A stretch of DNA of 64,000 bases, from positions 3,472,001 to 3,536,000 of the forward strand of contig NC_059479.1 of the NCBI RefSeq assembly GCF_018139145.2, written 5' to 3'. Positions 1 through 13,147 of the stretch are shown one piece after another. The notes under the pieces were generated by a model that saw only the letters and a list, made by a program, of their open reading frames with translations, was not told the origin of the DNA and searched no databases. The stretch is from Gymnogyps californianus. Its lineage: Eukaryota; Chordata; Aves; Accipitriformes; Cathartidae. Made by a program: the position numbers and the translations under genes. Numbering within the stretch: the stretch's first letter is position 1; the number at the start of each line of letters is the position of its first letter.

Positions 1-212
1 ACTTATGTTCCCAATTACTCAGCTAGCATGCAAATATTGCCTGTTCTATTGATGGAAGTAACACCCCAAAAATAAGGTAGAGACAGAAGCGTTAAGATTA
101 CTGGATGCCAGATGAACACAAAACACTAGTCCTGAAGGGCACACTGACATAGACACAGATATAATTCTAGCCAGTTTAACTCTTAAAAAGGAAAACTATT
201 GGAGTAACTTAC
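1..212 (-). other. CHM: CHM intron 2, 5' part (continues off the window)
   Basis: This is the beginning of the intron after CHM exon 2 on the minus strand. It opens with a perfect donor, GTAAGT, read on the minus strand from position 212 downward. Exon 3, which should restore the reading frame with the third base of the split serine codon and continue with an R-S-Y-Y-G-G-like segment, is not found in these 212 bases and must lie beyond the left edge. I see nothing else in this stretch. Confidence 0.85.
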
Positions 213-279
213 GAATCAACGTGAAGAACTCTCTGGCCACTTCTGGCACATGCCGCTGCAACAATAGATTCAGGCAAAC
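213..279 (-). CDS. CHM: CHM (Rab escort protein 1) coding exon 2, 67 nt
   Basis: On the minus strand a TTTCAG acceptor (ending at 280) is followed by 67 coding bases and a GTAAGT donor. Joined to exon 1 the frame reads [20 protein letters not shown], then V-D-S. It completes the dinucleotide-binding-like GxGxxES-type motif at the N-terminus of the REP/GDI superfamily. REP1 binds newly made Rab GTPases in the cytosol and presents them to Rab geranylgeranyl transferase, then escorts them to membranes. Exon length and both phases (a split glycine codon at the start, a split serine codon at the end) equal those I know for human CHM exon 2 (c.50-116). Differences from human are conservative (I to V, S to A, R to Q). 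The intron-containing structure rules out the intronless paralogue CHML. It was too short to stand out as an ORF and was recognised from its splice sites and protein motif. Confidence 0.94.
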
Positions 280-3200
280 CTGAAAGGACACACGCAATTT
301 TTAGAACTTAGTATGCCAAGATATATTAAAAATTAAATAAAGTTAGAACTTGGTCAGAAACAGGCAATTCAAACAAAATAAAGTTTACAATGTGAGTCAC
401 TGAAATTTTTAATACTCTCATGCTACTAAAATAAGGAACGCTGTTTTGTGTTCATTAACATTTTGCTGCGACCCTCTTGAATGCAACACTTTTTTTAAAA
501 AATTGTATGGCACGTCACTTGCAAACACTACTACCTCTGAGTTAAAGCTTGTCACCAGTGTCTTCTCTAGACACCTTATCATGTTATCATAAACAGATTG
601 AGTACTTGCCAGCACAACGATACACAAATTTTAATAGGATGCTCTGTAACTGTATCCCTCCTGATACAGACAGGTATTATTTGAGAGCATTTTTGTGTAT
701 TTTTGTTCACTTGAAAGTGTCTGACATAATGTGAAGACTGTGTAACAACCAATTAAAATGGTGTTTTAAAACTAAGAAATTTATGGTAAATGCTGCATGC
801 CCTGGTATACTGTCCAAGGATGCATCGGAAAGTGCGAGGGTATAAACCTGTTGGGATGGCATTAAACAAGTGTGTACGGCAGACAGAGTCCTGCACGGTG
901 CTGTCTCCTCCACATCACCTGTTGGCAAACATCTCTAGTGCGAGCAGGTCTCAGAACTGTATTTGGACTTTGTTTCCGATTGAACTAATTGGTTTGCTCC
1001 AAAAGAGTGCCCAGGAGCACACTCAATATTCTGCATGCAGACCAAGACCTGAGTGTAAACAGAAAAGCCAACCAGACAGCGCAGGTGTACTTTCACTTCA
1101 CATTTAAGGGTAGCGTTAGGGACAGAACAAAGGCAAGATGGTTGTCCTTAAAGCAGTATCCCTATCAAAATCTCCCACTTCATGCAATTACGCTCCGTCA
1201 AATCAGCATGTTTTCACTATATTTAGAAAAGATATGTAGTTAAAAAAACCCCAAAAGGCTAGCGAAATTTCTCTACCAGCAATACCTGCTTGGAATGGCA
1301 CATGATCGCAATTGGAAGTTTAATAAATAAATGAGGCTGTTCTCTAACTTCTACTCCCACTCACCAGATTTTTACATGCACAGTTAGATGACTTAGATTT
1401 CTGACTAGATTCAGAAAAGAAGTATAGCTCACTATCTAAAAAGCTGTATGGCACCAGCTTTGCCGAAATACCTTTTTAAATCATCTACTGGCTGTTTAAG
1501 CAGGTAATTCAGTAAAAGCGATTAAAATTCTAAGGGACTGGTATTAGGAACACTTAGGCTATGTATTCAATTAAGGGATGAGATTAAACAAAGTGAAAGG
1601 AGTGTTTCACTGATCTGATTTACAGCGGAGTGCCAGAACCAGCTGCACTAGTACAACTGAAGAGAGACAGAATTGAAAGTGGAAAAAGCAAGTGTCGTAG
1701 GGCACAAACTTCTTTGGCTAGCTTCGCGCCAAACATCATCTTCATGAGAATTTCAGGCCTGCAGCTGTCTAGTTCTTCAGAGGGAATACTGCCTTTACAA
1801 ACGAATAAAAGGTCAGCATGCTGCTGATCTGATGATTCATTTAAAACACATAAAGCACTATGTTAAAGGTTACTGGACAACTATTTACTACTTGTAAGGT
1901 ATCAGTTTTCACTTACCTACAGTAAGAAGCTGTTAGACTTTAGTGGGATATTAAGTACAATTTAGCACTCAGACAGGAACAAGTAATTTTAAATGGTTGA
2001 GCTAGTCTTTACTAATTCTAGAACCTGAAATGCAGTCTAGAAAACATCTAGCGGGACTTACATACACAAGACCACAGTTTCATGAACTCTTAAGTCAGCA
2101 AAGGCAAACACAACCACCAAAACAAAGAGGTTCAACCTCTCTACCCTTATCTTCAGCCATTCCTGACCTCCTTCCACATGAAGTAGATGGTCAGTTTTTG
2201 CCAGACCAGTTCCATGGTGGTGTTGACAGTCCAAAAGCACAAATGTTTGTATCATTACAAGGAAGTAGGTTTAAAACAGGCATGACAAATTTTCCAGGAA
2301 ACTAGCTACAACTTCCCTGCAAATTTTCCATTTTTAATGTTTACTATTTTGATGGATTAAAAAAGAAAATCCCTTTCTGAATTGATAAAACAGAAAAAGT
2401 TACAAAAGTTTTGCATCGCTGAGCTTCCACAGCAAGTGAAGGCTTATCATAGAATTAATCTCTGGGGGTAGAAAGAGGGATGAACAATTGCATCAGTTCC
2501 TGGGACGTTCGTTCCACAGCCTAGAAAGGCTGATAGTCTTTAAAGTTGAATTTTTTGAAGTAAGAACTCAAAACACAGACCATTCTGAACAAAGAGACAA
2601 GGAGAAAATATGTAACTGCAGCACACACTTCAGGACTGTCACAAGATCCTGGATGCACACAGCCTTATTATGTGAAAGCAACTCCACATTCAGCTGTCCT
2701 CTGAAAGTGTTTATATATACGTTTCATTTCTCTCTGTCTATAAACTACCTGGAATAGAATCTACAACTACTATTCTGTTTGTAGTTCCTGAAAAAGGTTT
2801 TCTTTCCCCTCATTTGGGCACAGAGAATATTACTCTAGAAATGGAATTGAGAAACTTGTTTCTCCTTCCTTATTGATAAAAGCCACTGAGAAAGTGTTGT
2901 AAAACATCACCAGTGCTGCCTGGCTGACCAGGACTGGAGTTATAGCTACTAGGGCATAACTGATTGCTTTAAGCTTGATCCAATTGATACTGTGTTGGAG
3001 GTCTATTCTTCCATTAACCTTGGATGAAATTGTTCCCTGAATTAGCTTCCTCGCTCTTGAAAGCTGGCATCAATTTTCTTCACCAACCCTTTGCTTGTAA
3101 GATACTGTGGCCCCCCGAGTACCCACTGGCAACAGAATGAGAAAGTGTAAGAAAGGCAAGGCCCATGCATTTTAGCTTTTGGAGAGGCTCTTAGAACAAC

Positions 3201-6200
3201 TTGATGGAGTAAGACACCATTTATTCTTATGTGACAAAACCTCGGTAAACCACAGAAATAAGACTGTGCCTTGGCACCAGTTTCTGAATTCTCTTCTCCA
3301 ACAGAAATAAAAGCACACGGAAAATAGATAGCTTTGTCAAATGTAAGTTACTCCTACATGTGATCTGGACTGCATGATGGTCACTTTACAAAAGCCTTTT
3401 CCAAGAAAGAAGGCTCTGGTAAACAGACCATTATAATATAGTTATAGATAGTCCCTCTCTACCTAAGAAAAAAAATAACTTGAATAGAGAAATAGTAGAG
3501 ATTTATTTAACGATAGCATGTGAAGCTGAACTGTCTCCTACGGGATGCTCTCACAGTTGTGCAAAATAGGTCTCCTTCATATTTCTCTGTTATTGAATAA
3601 TCTATTCTTTTTATAAATTATTCCTATTTGGAAACAGTTTCCTATTCTGATCTTTAATTTGTCAAAAACTCTAAACTGGATTATATTCACATTTTGAAAT
3701 GCGTTCAGATCCCAGCTACAGGGCAGAGCAGGCTCCAAAACTTCTCACTCACAGTTTGGTTTGAAGATAACGATTTATTACAGAATTCAAATGATTGCAG
3801 GGGAAAGGCTATACCCCTAATATTGATTCTGAAGTTTCACTTATGCCTAATGAGTAAATAAAGCTGGGTATTTCTAAGCTGTTTTTCTCATGAAGGATTA
3901 TTCTAACACTTCCTGCCACTCATCGCTCTTGGGGAACAGTCAGCTTCTGGTTTTGCCAGCTTAAGGGATGAAGGACTTAGCACTATAACCTGTGTCACTC
4001 ACGATGTTTAATGCTTTTGAACAGGCAGTTGAGTAATGATTTGGATCCAATAACTTGGATCAAGGAACAGCAAGATCTAAATGAGAATCTACATGTCTAA
4101 GATTGTACTGCTGTTGAAATCAGTAATCAAATTACTGAATCATCAAGAGATCTGCCCTCTAGTATAATTAATAGAAACCAATATTTTCCTACTAAGCTAT
4201 TATGCATATTAGTTACTGTGAAACACAGCACACATTTTATTGTATCTGAAATGAAAAGAACATTTTCTCAAATAAGGTTCTAAATCCAGACAATTTTTAG
4301 ATTTGCAATGGTATTAGCAGGAAATAAGAAGTCTGAACAGGAATCCAACCGCAAGAAAGCAGCAACAGATCCAGACTTTAGTATGTTATACATCTGGCAG
4401 CATAAAAGGGATTTATGTAGAGGAAGAAGGAGTCCATACAATTCTTGTATCAATTTAATATGCTGACTCAGAAGTTCTTCATATTTGAGGCAGAATCAAT
4501 TCAGAAATAGCAGTGCTTGTTATCAAGAACTACAAACACTTTCTGTGCTTCCTGGCCCTTTCATATCCCCCCTTTAAAATGCTAACCTACGAAATATTTG
4601 CATTATGTCAAATTGTCCTGCACCTCATTTCTCTTACCAGGAAAAACAAAGATAAAGAGTTTTCCTTCATAAAGGAGGACTGATGAGTACCAGTTGAAAT
4701 CTATATCATCACTCCTTACAGCCATTGCCTTATTTCTCCACTTACTAACCTTCATTTATCAGATGCGGTATTAGGTAAATTAGCCTCTCTGGCCTTCTCA
4801 AGGAAACATTAATTTAAAATTTCAGTGAAGTAGGACATTACACCTGCAGACAGATATAAAAATAAGTATAAAATTAGAGATTTTACTCGTTAGTGATCTC
4901 TGGGTCACTAACATGTTCTAATAGGTAGAATTTCATAGGTACTTCTTGACACCTATCCAGAAAGTGATGCATTTGCATGAATCCGTGACACTGCCCCACT
5001 GAAATACAAGTGCGAAGTCAAAGTGAACCAACTTCTAAGTCTTTCTAGTATTGGTCCAGGAAGAGTGCTGACTACATACTTGCCCTTCTGTGTTTGGACT
5101 TCTTGCATCCTGTTGGAAAGATAATGGAAAAAAAATGGCAAGCAGATTAAATTGTAACAAGCTGGCTCTAATTACACTAACAAACATGGTGGCATGGCTC
5201 ACTTCAGCATGTAGAAACTGAAGTTAGTCCTACAAACTTTTCTGTTTCTCCAGCTATCTGTATAATGCATTGGAAACTGCTGCAAGAGATTCCAGGACTA
5301 CATCAGAAACAGTTGCAGCACCAGAATGAAGTAACCCAGCAAGCAGACATAGGTTCATAACAATCTTATGACGAGGAACACAGTCCACTTTTGAGAACAC
5401 TAGTTTTCACTGCCAGCTGTCTAAGCATTATCTCTATTATAGCCTTCTTGGATACATAAGAGACAGATTAATCTCAATAAATATTACAGATGTGGCTGCT
5501 GCAAGCTGACCTTGAAGTCTACATCTGGTTGTTTCCAGCAACCTCTGACCAAGATAATCTCTATTACATGAATTTTTGGACCTTCTCTATGAAGCAAAAT
5601 CAGCCATACTTTCATTTTCAAGAATAATGTGTCTTATGAGTAAATAAGCAAGAAATAGAGGAATTAGCTACACATTATATACAGTTATCAAGATACCAAT
5701 TCTACTTTTAGTTTCAACACAGTCAAATTAAAATTAGAGTTAACTGCTAAGCTAGAAAACTCTTTTCTTCAGCTTTAAACTGATTTTAAAACTGATTTTA
5801 AAAGCTTTACAAAATAATGAAAAGCTGTAATTCACCTTTGTGTAATCAAAAATTAATTTCAGGCTTACACACTGTGTCTCTTTTGATTAGCAGCTACACA
5901 TAATGCTATAACGACGCACTGCCTCTTCAAGTGACTTTAAATGGATACATTCACTGCCCCAAGCAATTTATAAACTAAACAGTTTCATATGTGTGGAAGT
6001 ATCTTGGTTCCTCAGTTGTTCACTGTAAACTATTTCCCAGTCATCCAGCTGATGAGCTTTTACTGAATCACACAAGATTCATCTTGAAAAGGTTTAAATG
6101 TTTAATTTGCTTCACTGTATCTACTAAATAAATCACCAGTGGCTTTTTCATAATATAATGTTGAAGGGAAATACATTAAAAATGCTGGAACATAGACGAC

Positions 6201-6606
6201 TTCGAAACAATCTTCTGGAGTCAGACAGTTGACCAACTGCAATAAATTTTGTTTGTATCCGAACTAAGAAGAGGAGGGCAGCTGACTTTGGAAAAGCTCA
6301 CTATACAATCTTCATGGTATGTTTCTGGCATATGTAGAACTTAAAAGGGATTTTATAATTTATTCACAAATGAAGTTGAAATACTTATTGTATATACTAT
6401 TTTAAGTTAAAGCTAGCTAATTAAAATTGATAATAGGTTTGATTCATTTTATTATATGCTCGTATTGCAGAATAATATCAGAAAATACTTCTGCATTACA
6501 GAATATGGTAGTGGCATAGAAATGACAACCCACAAAGACGAGTAAGAAATAAGTGGTCAAGGAAGGAGCCACAAGTAAAAACAAACTGTTTCTCCTACAG
6601 AAACAA

Positions 6607-6660
6607 AAGTTTCTATCTCCTACTAGTAATTCCATATAGTTATCTGTGTACCATCAGAGG
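6607..6660 (+). repeat. Dispersed direct repeat, copy A
   Basis: This copy shares the block AGTAATTCCATATAGT, followed by CTGTGTACCA and AGAGG, with copy B at 7634-7693 in the same orientation about 1 kb away. The preceding AAGTTTCT and CTCCTAC words also match. The copies differ by a few substitutions and a six-base insertion in B. This is either a local duplication inside CHM intron 1 or two fragments of an old interspersed repeat I do not recognise. Confidence 0.6.
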
Positions 6661-7633
6661 AACGTGGCAATGAAAAACACTGACTCTCACAGTTGATGCA
6701 AATAAATGTTATTTAGAACAGGAACACAAGCAGACACTTATGCTCCAAATAAAAATTTAACTTGTTACCAAAAATTATGCTTAAATCAAGCAGTGTTCTC
6801 TGAAGGGGGTGGTGAGGTGGTAGAAATCAGTAGGAGAACGCACTTCTGAATTTGGCTCCAAGGCATAACAGCCCAGCAAAATGAACATCGAAGACATCAG
6901 AAAAATGAACATACATGAGATCTAGACAACAGCATGAATACAACACAATTTTAGATTATTAAACACGTCTATAAAAATTGTATCACTGGATAAGTCTTTG
7001 TGTGGCAAAGTTCTACTGTACCTAAACATTTCGCTCATGGAATGTCTAAGACACTGAATCAAGGTAACAGATTAACAAACTAGCACCCAACTTGGCAGAC
7101 CACTTTTTGAACTCCAGATGAAAGCAGATTACTTCAAGGTGAGGAATTCTGTTTACTGGAAAGGAACAGCAGCTTTACTTTTCACAATTTGAGGGCTACC
7201 TTCCAGTAGAAGGGTAATTTTCAAAGCAATATCAACTTTGTGTACTTTTATAGAAATAAGTGTTATCTATATAAGTACATCCCCTTAAATCACATCTATT
7301 AAGGAAGACAACAGGTAAAATCCAGAAGGTTCTTTGTGTCTTAAAGAAAAAAATAAAACTGTATTGAATAAATAGAGTTTGTAAGTAGACTTCTCTAGAA
7401 CATACTACAGGTATGAGTCTAATCTTTGGTTTACAACCAATAGCAGCAGATAAAGGAAAAGCAAAGCACATATATTAAAAGATCTGTATCCTAAGACACA
7501 CATTAAGTTTTATTTTTACCCAAGCCTTCTAAGACTTTCACTTCCTTTTCTGCCTCCCCACGGGAAGATAGCTTGCTCTCCTTGCTCCTTATACATTTTT
7601 AAACATTTCATAAAAGGAGACTTAAAAAGTAAA

Positions 7634-7693
7634 AAGTTTCTTCTCCTACATTAGTAATTCCATATAGTACACATACCTGTGTACCAAGAGAGG
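7634..7693 (+). repeat. Dispersed direct repeat, copy B
   Basis: This is the partner of 6607-6660. It has the same order of words (AAGTTTC, CTCCTAC, AGTAATTCCATATAGT, CTGTGTACCA, AGAGG), with an extra ACACAT-like insertion between the last blocks. Sequence outside the shared 55-60 bases does not align by eye, so the boundaries are approximate. Confidence 0.6.
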
Positions 7694-8393
7694 CTCTTAC
7701 AAAATGCTTTGGTTGGCTCTAGAGCAACCTCAGTGCAGCAGTAAGTTACAAAAAGATGAGTTCTTGTAGAAGGATTGAATTACCAGTTTTACAACCATTC
7801 TGCAAACAGTGGAATGACATTTTCTACTGGGGATAGAAAAATTTTCGAAGTCTTTTCGATTACACCTGATTCAGACTAGCATTTCAAAGTACCTTGCTAA
7901 GGCTTTTTCTAAAGGAATTCTTCACCTTGATATGCAGATGACCTACTCTATATTTTTCACAGTAGGATCACAGGAGTACTACAGTCTCTTACTTCATGGG
8001 ATCAGCAACATAATCTGGAAAACCTGAAAGACACTAACAGGCTGAGAAGGACAACAAAAGATTCACAAAATAATGGGCTTTCTTACAAGACCAGTGAGGG
8101 ACATTTCACAGTGTCAGGGAGAGAACCCTATCTGAGATATCAGTGGGAGTCCAAGCCTCCAAGAAGGCTATCACAGCACCTCTGCTACACAAAAAAATTC
8201 AGAATAGAAAGCATGCCAGAAAACAACTCCTCAATTTTAGTCAGGTTAAAAAAAAGTCAGTAAGAAGATAAAGGTATGTTTATGCTTGGAGAATACTAAA
8301 AAAATAAAAGGGCAGGGGGCGAGGGAGACAACTGCAAGTCAGTGTTCATTTTGTTTGACATTTACATGGACAGGTAATGACTTATTTACAAAT

Positions 8394-8410
8394 TATAATA
8401 ATAATAATAT
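8394..8410 (+). repeat. (TAA)n microsatellite
   Basis: A short run of TAA/ATA units lies in CHM intron 1, flanked by ordinary AT-rich sequence. Confidence 0.8.
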
Positions 8411-10758
8411 GGGTCTATTTCCTCCTTCCAGACATCAACATTACAAGTCAGTGCCACTGTATTAGTCCACAATGACCACTGACATCAAAAAATACCCATC
8501 TTCAGCTGGTTTTCCATCTAGCTTTTGTTGTAAAACTCTAAATAGCTGCTGATGTAAACTGAAGACTGTACTTACATAAGATAATGTAACCAAAATTTCA
8601 GCCCAGAAGATGTATTAGAAAACATTTTAGGCACATCCTAAAAACAATAAAAACATTAGGAATTATTCATTTTTCAATTTTTTTTTAAATCAACCTTCAA
8701 TGTTAATTCATAATTCACAAGTATAATATTTAGGTTAGTTTTTCATGGTATATTTTAAAAATTGTATTAGTATCTGGAAGTGATTTTTCTTAACACCATA
8801 CTTACATAAGATAAACATTAAGTACTTACACCACTCCCAGCATATCGAACAATAAATAATAGATTCTCCTGACAGGACTTTGATGACCTGGCAAAGCCCG
8901 AGTGCTTTCAGCCAAAATCATATGAAACCATAAATCACTCTTTATTTTATAGAATATTTCAAAATGGATTCCTGCTTTCTACCTTGAAAGTCATTTCATG
9001 TGTTATTTATAACCACCGAAAACCAGAATGGAAAGAAAATTGCATAGAACCAGAAAATTTACTGTGACTGCTTTTATAAAGAATAACTCCTTTTTAGAAA
9101 AAAATTAGAATTACTGGCAGACAAACTTGTGAATACAACCACCTTTTAAAGAGCCATATTCTTTATTTTACAACTTCACCAGCAGTTAATACAGGCCTTC
9201 CGGAGTATTAGAGACAAGTTTGAGAAGTTAAGACTGAATATAATCCAATCAACTGAAGAAATTCAAAAGGTAAGGACGACCCTGCATCCTTATCCACACC
9301 ACTATAAATATGCACAGCCATGTTGCAAATCTTTGCGCTTACACTGGTTTCTGCCATAAATTGAACATTGCTGAATGTTTTGCCTATGAATTTTCCTATT
9401 TGACAACTGCCTAAAGACAAAAGCTCTGCCATTGATTCGTAGCTCTGAGTGTCACTCTCAAATAGATGCCTGCTTTTTAAGATAAATATTTATCAAAGAA
9501 CTCATAACGTTCCCTCTCACTATAAATGTACTACCATTTTAATGCCTGCACTAATTTAAAAGCTGACCTAACAAAAGCTTATCAATAATGAACTCATTTA
9601 AATGAACATGACTAATGCCCACCTTGAATTCCTCAAGCAAGCACTTATATCAGCCCTCCAAACCTAGATCCTACAGGCTTTTAGACAAATAAAAATCACT
9701 GACTATCACTTTCCAAAGAACAGACCTTCCAAAATACCAGAACTGTTTTGAGGATTGATGATATTACGTAATATCTGCTTTGGCAGAGAATCCATTCCTG
9801 TTTGGTTAGTAGGTAACTTGACCATAGTACTATATTCAAAAAGCAGGGAAGTAGGGATACGAGAGGCCGGCGGGGGGAGGAAAGAGTGACTTCAATACTG
9901 CAACAAAAAAGTGGGTAGAACAAAAGAACAATATCATAACAGCTTTAATTCTCATATTGCATTGCCATCGAAAACCTCAAGATATGCCCACCAATTTTAT
10001 GTCATATGATAATCTGGTTTTCTTTAGAACTATGGATATAAATTCCACGTTAGTAGTGAAACTTTTGCTGCTGAACCCACCAGGACTAGTATTTTTGTAC
10101 TACACATCCATCTTGCTCTAAACTTTCCTGCTCAAGAAAATGTTTAATCTGGGTTAAGGAAAAGTAGTTTCTTCAATAAGCGAATTTACTTTTCCCATAG
10201 AAATATTGATGAAGTAACTGAACCTAAGCATTAAATGGAGCACTGATGACTAAAATTTAGTATGAGGTTCCATTTTCATTAAGCTTACTATAGGGAAGCA
10301 GTTAAATGAGCCTGAAATAAAAACAAATTCAAATCTAATGTTACCACTCAATCTAATTACTAAAATTAACAGATGCACAAATTATAAAACCAGAAAAAGG
10401 CCACACATGCAGAAAAAAATGCAATTACTACTACGCAGTTAAAAAGATCATTAACACAAACATTCTAGTTATTATGACAATTAAATATCCATAGGTACAC
10501 TCATAGCATTAGCAAACAGAGAGTTAAAGACAAGGCTAAGATATTCCCTCAGGAGTCATTTCCCAGAAGGGAAGACAGATGAAAGTTTTCCTTTGAATAA
10601 TCTTCCATACTGAGTAATTTAATACAGATTGAAAAAAAACCGTCAGTCAACAGTGTTAGTCACCATTTACATAAGTTCTTAGTAAAAAGGAACGCAAAGA
10701 AAAGACAAAATAATTCCTAAAATGCAGAATTATGAAAATCTTGAAATTAGTTACAGCT

Positions 10759-10783
10759 ATATATATACTATATATATATATAG
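10759..10783 (+). repeat. (TA)n microsatellite, interrupted once
   Basis: Two TA runs are separated by a single C. This is a simple-sequence repeat in CHM intron 1. A (CAC)n-like patch follows about 45 bases later (10829-10842). Confidence 0.8.
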
Positions 10784-11043
10784 TACTCTCTACAGGTGGG
10801 CAAAAACACATCCTTTCATACAAATCCACACCACCACCACCAAATACAGCAATATTTCAGAGGAAGAATTCAGCTCAAAGAATTTCCTTCCCCCGACATC
10901 AAAGCTCTAATATTACAAGCTCATTCCAAAGCAGGGAAGATCATATCTGATGGCTGTCGCATGACCAACTCTTACTGGCACAGACAGTTCAACCAAAAGT
11001 GCCGTTGCTGGTGACTGCCAGTTTCAGGTGAATTTTTCTAATA

Positions 11044-11059
11044 GCATGCCTAGGCATGC
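11044..11059. repeat. Perfect 16-bp palindrome
   Basis: GCATGCCTAGGCATGC reads identically on both strands. It lies in a locally more GC-rich patch (about 10990-11280) of CHM intron 1. No known binding site is implied, and a chance origin cannot be excluded. Confidence 0.7.
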
Positions 11060-11411
11060 ACAATCTCTTCCATCTGTGACATCCTACCACCAACCACCAC
11101 TCCTCCACAGTGAGCAGCCTGGTATTACTTAACACACACATCCAGCAAGCACAACATATCACGGGCCATGAAAGACAGCACACAAGAGTAGGCTGCCACT
11201 GCAGGAGCGACTCCCTTCGCCTGCACTCTGTGCCTGTGAGACCCTTCAGCACAAGGGTTGCCAGAGCAAGCTGGATTACATTCTACCGTCATGAAAAATT
11301 ACAAAAGCTCCGGAAGAAAAATTTGGCAGCAGGTTTTTACTCTTCCATTGGAATCATGAAAAGATGAAGTCTTATTTATGTAAGTTATAGTCAGCTCTTT
11401 TAAAGAGGTAA

Positions 11412-11496
11412 CACCTTCACTAGCTTCCTTAGTACCTAGAATAGCTGCTACTCCTACTACTGTTTTCACCTTCTAGCTTCCTTAGTAGCTAGAATA
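11412..11496 (+). repeat. Short tandem duplication, unit about 53-56 bp
   Basis: The block TAGCTTCCTTAGTACCTAGA at 11421 recurs at 11474 with one change (TAGTAGCTAGA). Both copies follow CACCTTC. The intervening CTGCTACTCCTACTACTG completes the first unit. This looks like a local duplication in CHM intron 1. Confidence 0.65.
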
Positions 11497-13147
11497 CCTA
11501 AATAGCCTAACATTAATATTAATTTTATAAACCTCTGAGTTTCCTTTAATTTTCTACATCACTGCATCATCTACACAAACACTATTTTTCTCACAGCAGT
11601 AAAGAATGAATTATCCTCAAAAATCACAGAAGTTACACAATTTTTAATCTTTCACCCTTTTATTTTGGTACTTTAGCCTTTCATTATTTACCATTCTTCT
11701 CATACACTCAAAATATTCACAAATCTGAACACATATGAAAATGTCAGATTCATTACTAGGGCTTCCACTCCATACAACAGGGTTAAGAACACAGAAGGCA
11801 TCTCTTAATTTGCTCAAGAACCTTAATTTTGCATTTTTAGTAGAGTTATGGTCAACAACGGGGACAATATGTTTTTATAATCTCTCACGAACTCCAGAAC
11901 TAAATCAGAAATCCTTTGAGCAATTATACATACACTGTAAGAGGATTACTTTTTTCTGCTAAACACTGAAAACAGCAGTTACATTAAGAAACTCACTCAT
12001 TCTATTCCAAATTGCTAGAAAAGTAGTCTTAAATCTCAAGGACACAATTTGACAGATTAGTGAACTCCAACAACATGGTTCCTGATTTCACGTGGAAAAC
12101 AATAACATCTAGATGTGTCTTCCCTTTTGTGCTCCAACCAACATCCTGAGCTGACAATGCGAGCTCTTCATAAATGCAAACAAAATCAGAGTGTAAATTT
12201 GGGACCTATAAACAGTAATGTATTTTGAACATTTTAAGACTAGAGCTCAATGCTGAATTTAAGGTGGGGGGGCTTATCAATACCAGTTCGAACCAGGCCA
12301 CTGTCACCGGGTTCTACAAAACAGAAATCTATTTCAATACTTAAAGATTATTATGATACCCAAGCATTAAGTATCTCAGTTCTGAAGAAATATTTTAAAA
12401 TTCATCTTGTAGTTACAGTGTTGTGGTATGTTTCAGTGAGACATTCAAGATCTCCATCATTATTCACCTGAACAGGAAACAGAATGAACTTGTACAGGAT
12501 ATAGAAAGTGCAGGCAGTTCCAGAAAGTTCAGAGTTAAGTCTCTGATATGTACAATCATTCAACCTTGTTTGTTCATGTACTGAGAAAATATACCATATA
12601 TACTGCAACAACATGGAGTTTAGCTCTTCAGAACTATTCTCAGTGCATAAAAGTAAACTCGACCAGCAGGAAGGTATTTCAGGAAAAAGGGCTGCCAAGA
12701 GTGGCAGAGTCAGACAAGCCTTTATGAAGTACCAAAGAAGCACTTGACCTTAGGTGTGCAGGGCCAGGAGGTGTGCCTGAGCGGCTCCCGGCTCATAGGG
12801 ACGGGGTTCATGGAGATCCCCCTCCCAGTTAAAGCCCCGCACCACACCTACCTCCGTGCCACTTCTACTTCAAAGCAAATCCTGACACTTTACTCTTAGT
12901 AGCATCCCTAGGGCAGCCTGCGAGTCCCCGGAACACTGGCGCAGCGCTGCCCACGCAGGTACCCTCGGCAGCCACACGCAGCCCAGCGTCCCCCCGGCCC
13001 GCCCTCAGCCGCCAGCTCTGCCCTGAGTCTCCCCGCTGCCCCCTCTCGAGCACCGGCACCTTGACAGCACCCGCCCAGCCCCTCCGACGCTGCCTCCCCC
13101 GGCACAGCAGCCCCAGCGCAACCCGCCGCCACCGCGCCGTCTCCTAC

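Larger units (their letters stand above)
280..13147 (-). other. CHM: CHM intron 1 (about 12.9 kb)
   Basis: This lies between the exon 1 donor (GTAGGAG, minus strand from 13147) and the exon 2 acceptor at 280. It is AT-rich non-coding DNA with short homopolymers, TA and TAA microsatellites and a few local duplications, listed separately. Open frames inside it, the longest a 113-residue minus-strand frame at 12402-12743, show no family motif and no splice context. The last few hundred bases, from about 12750, become GC-rich as the CHM CpG island is entered. I see no RNA gene or embedded gene. Confidence 0.88.

Noticed and set aside
2058..2305. Frames open on both strands near 2.1-2.3 kb in CHM intron 1
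   Set aside because: Briefly considered as an embedded pseudogene. No recognisable protein in any frame.
2450..2580. Possible very old CR1 3' fragment (TCATAGAATTAATC ... GTTCCACAGCCTAG)
   Set aside because: A few words recall the reverse of a CR1 3' end, but the order and spacing are too poor to call by eye.
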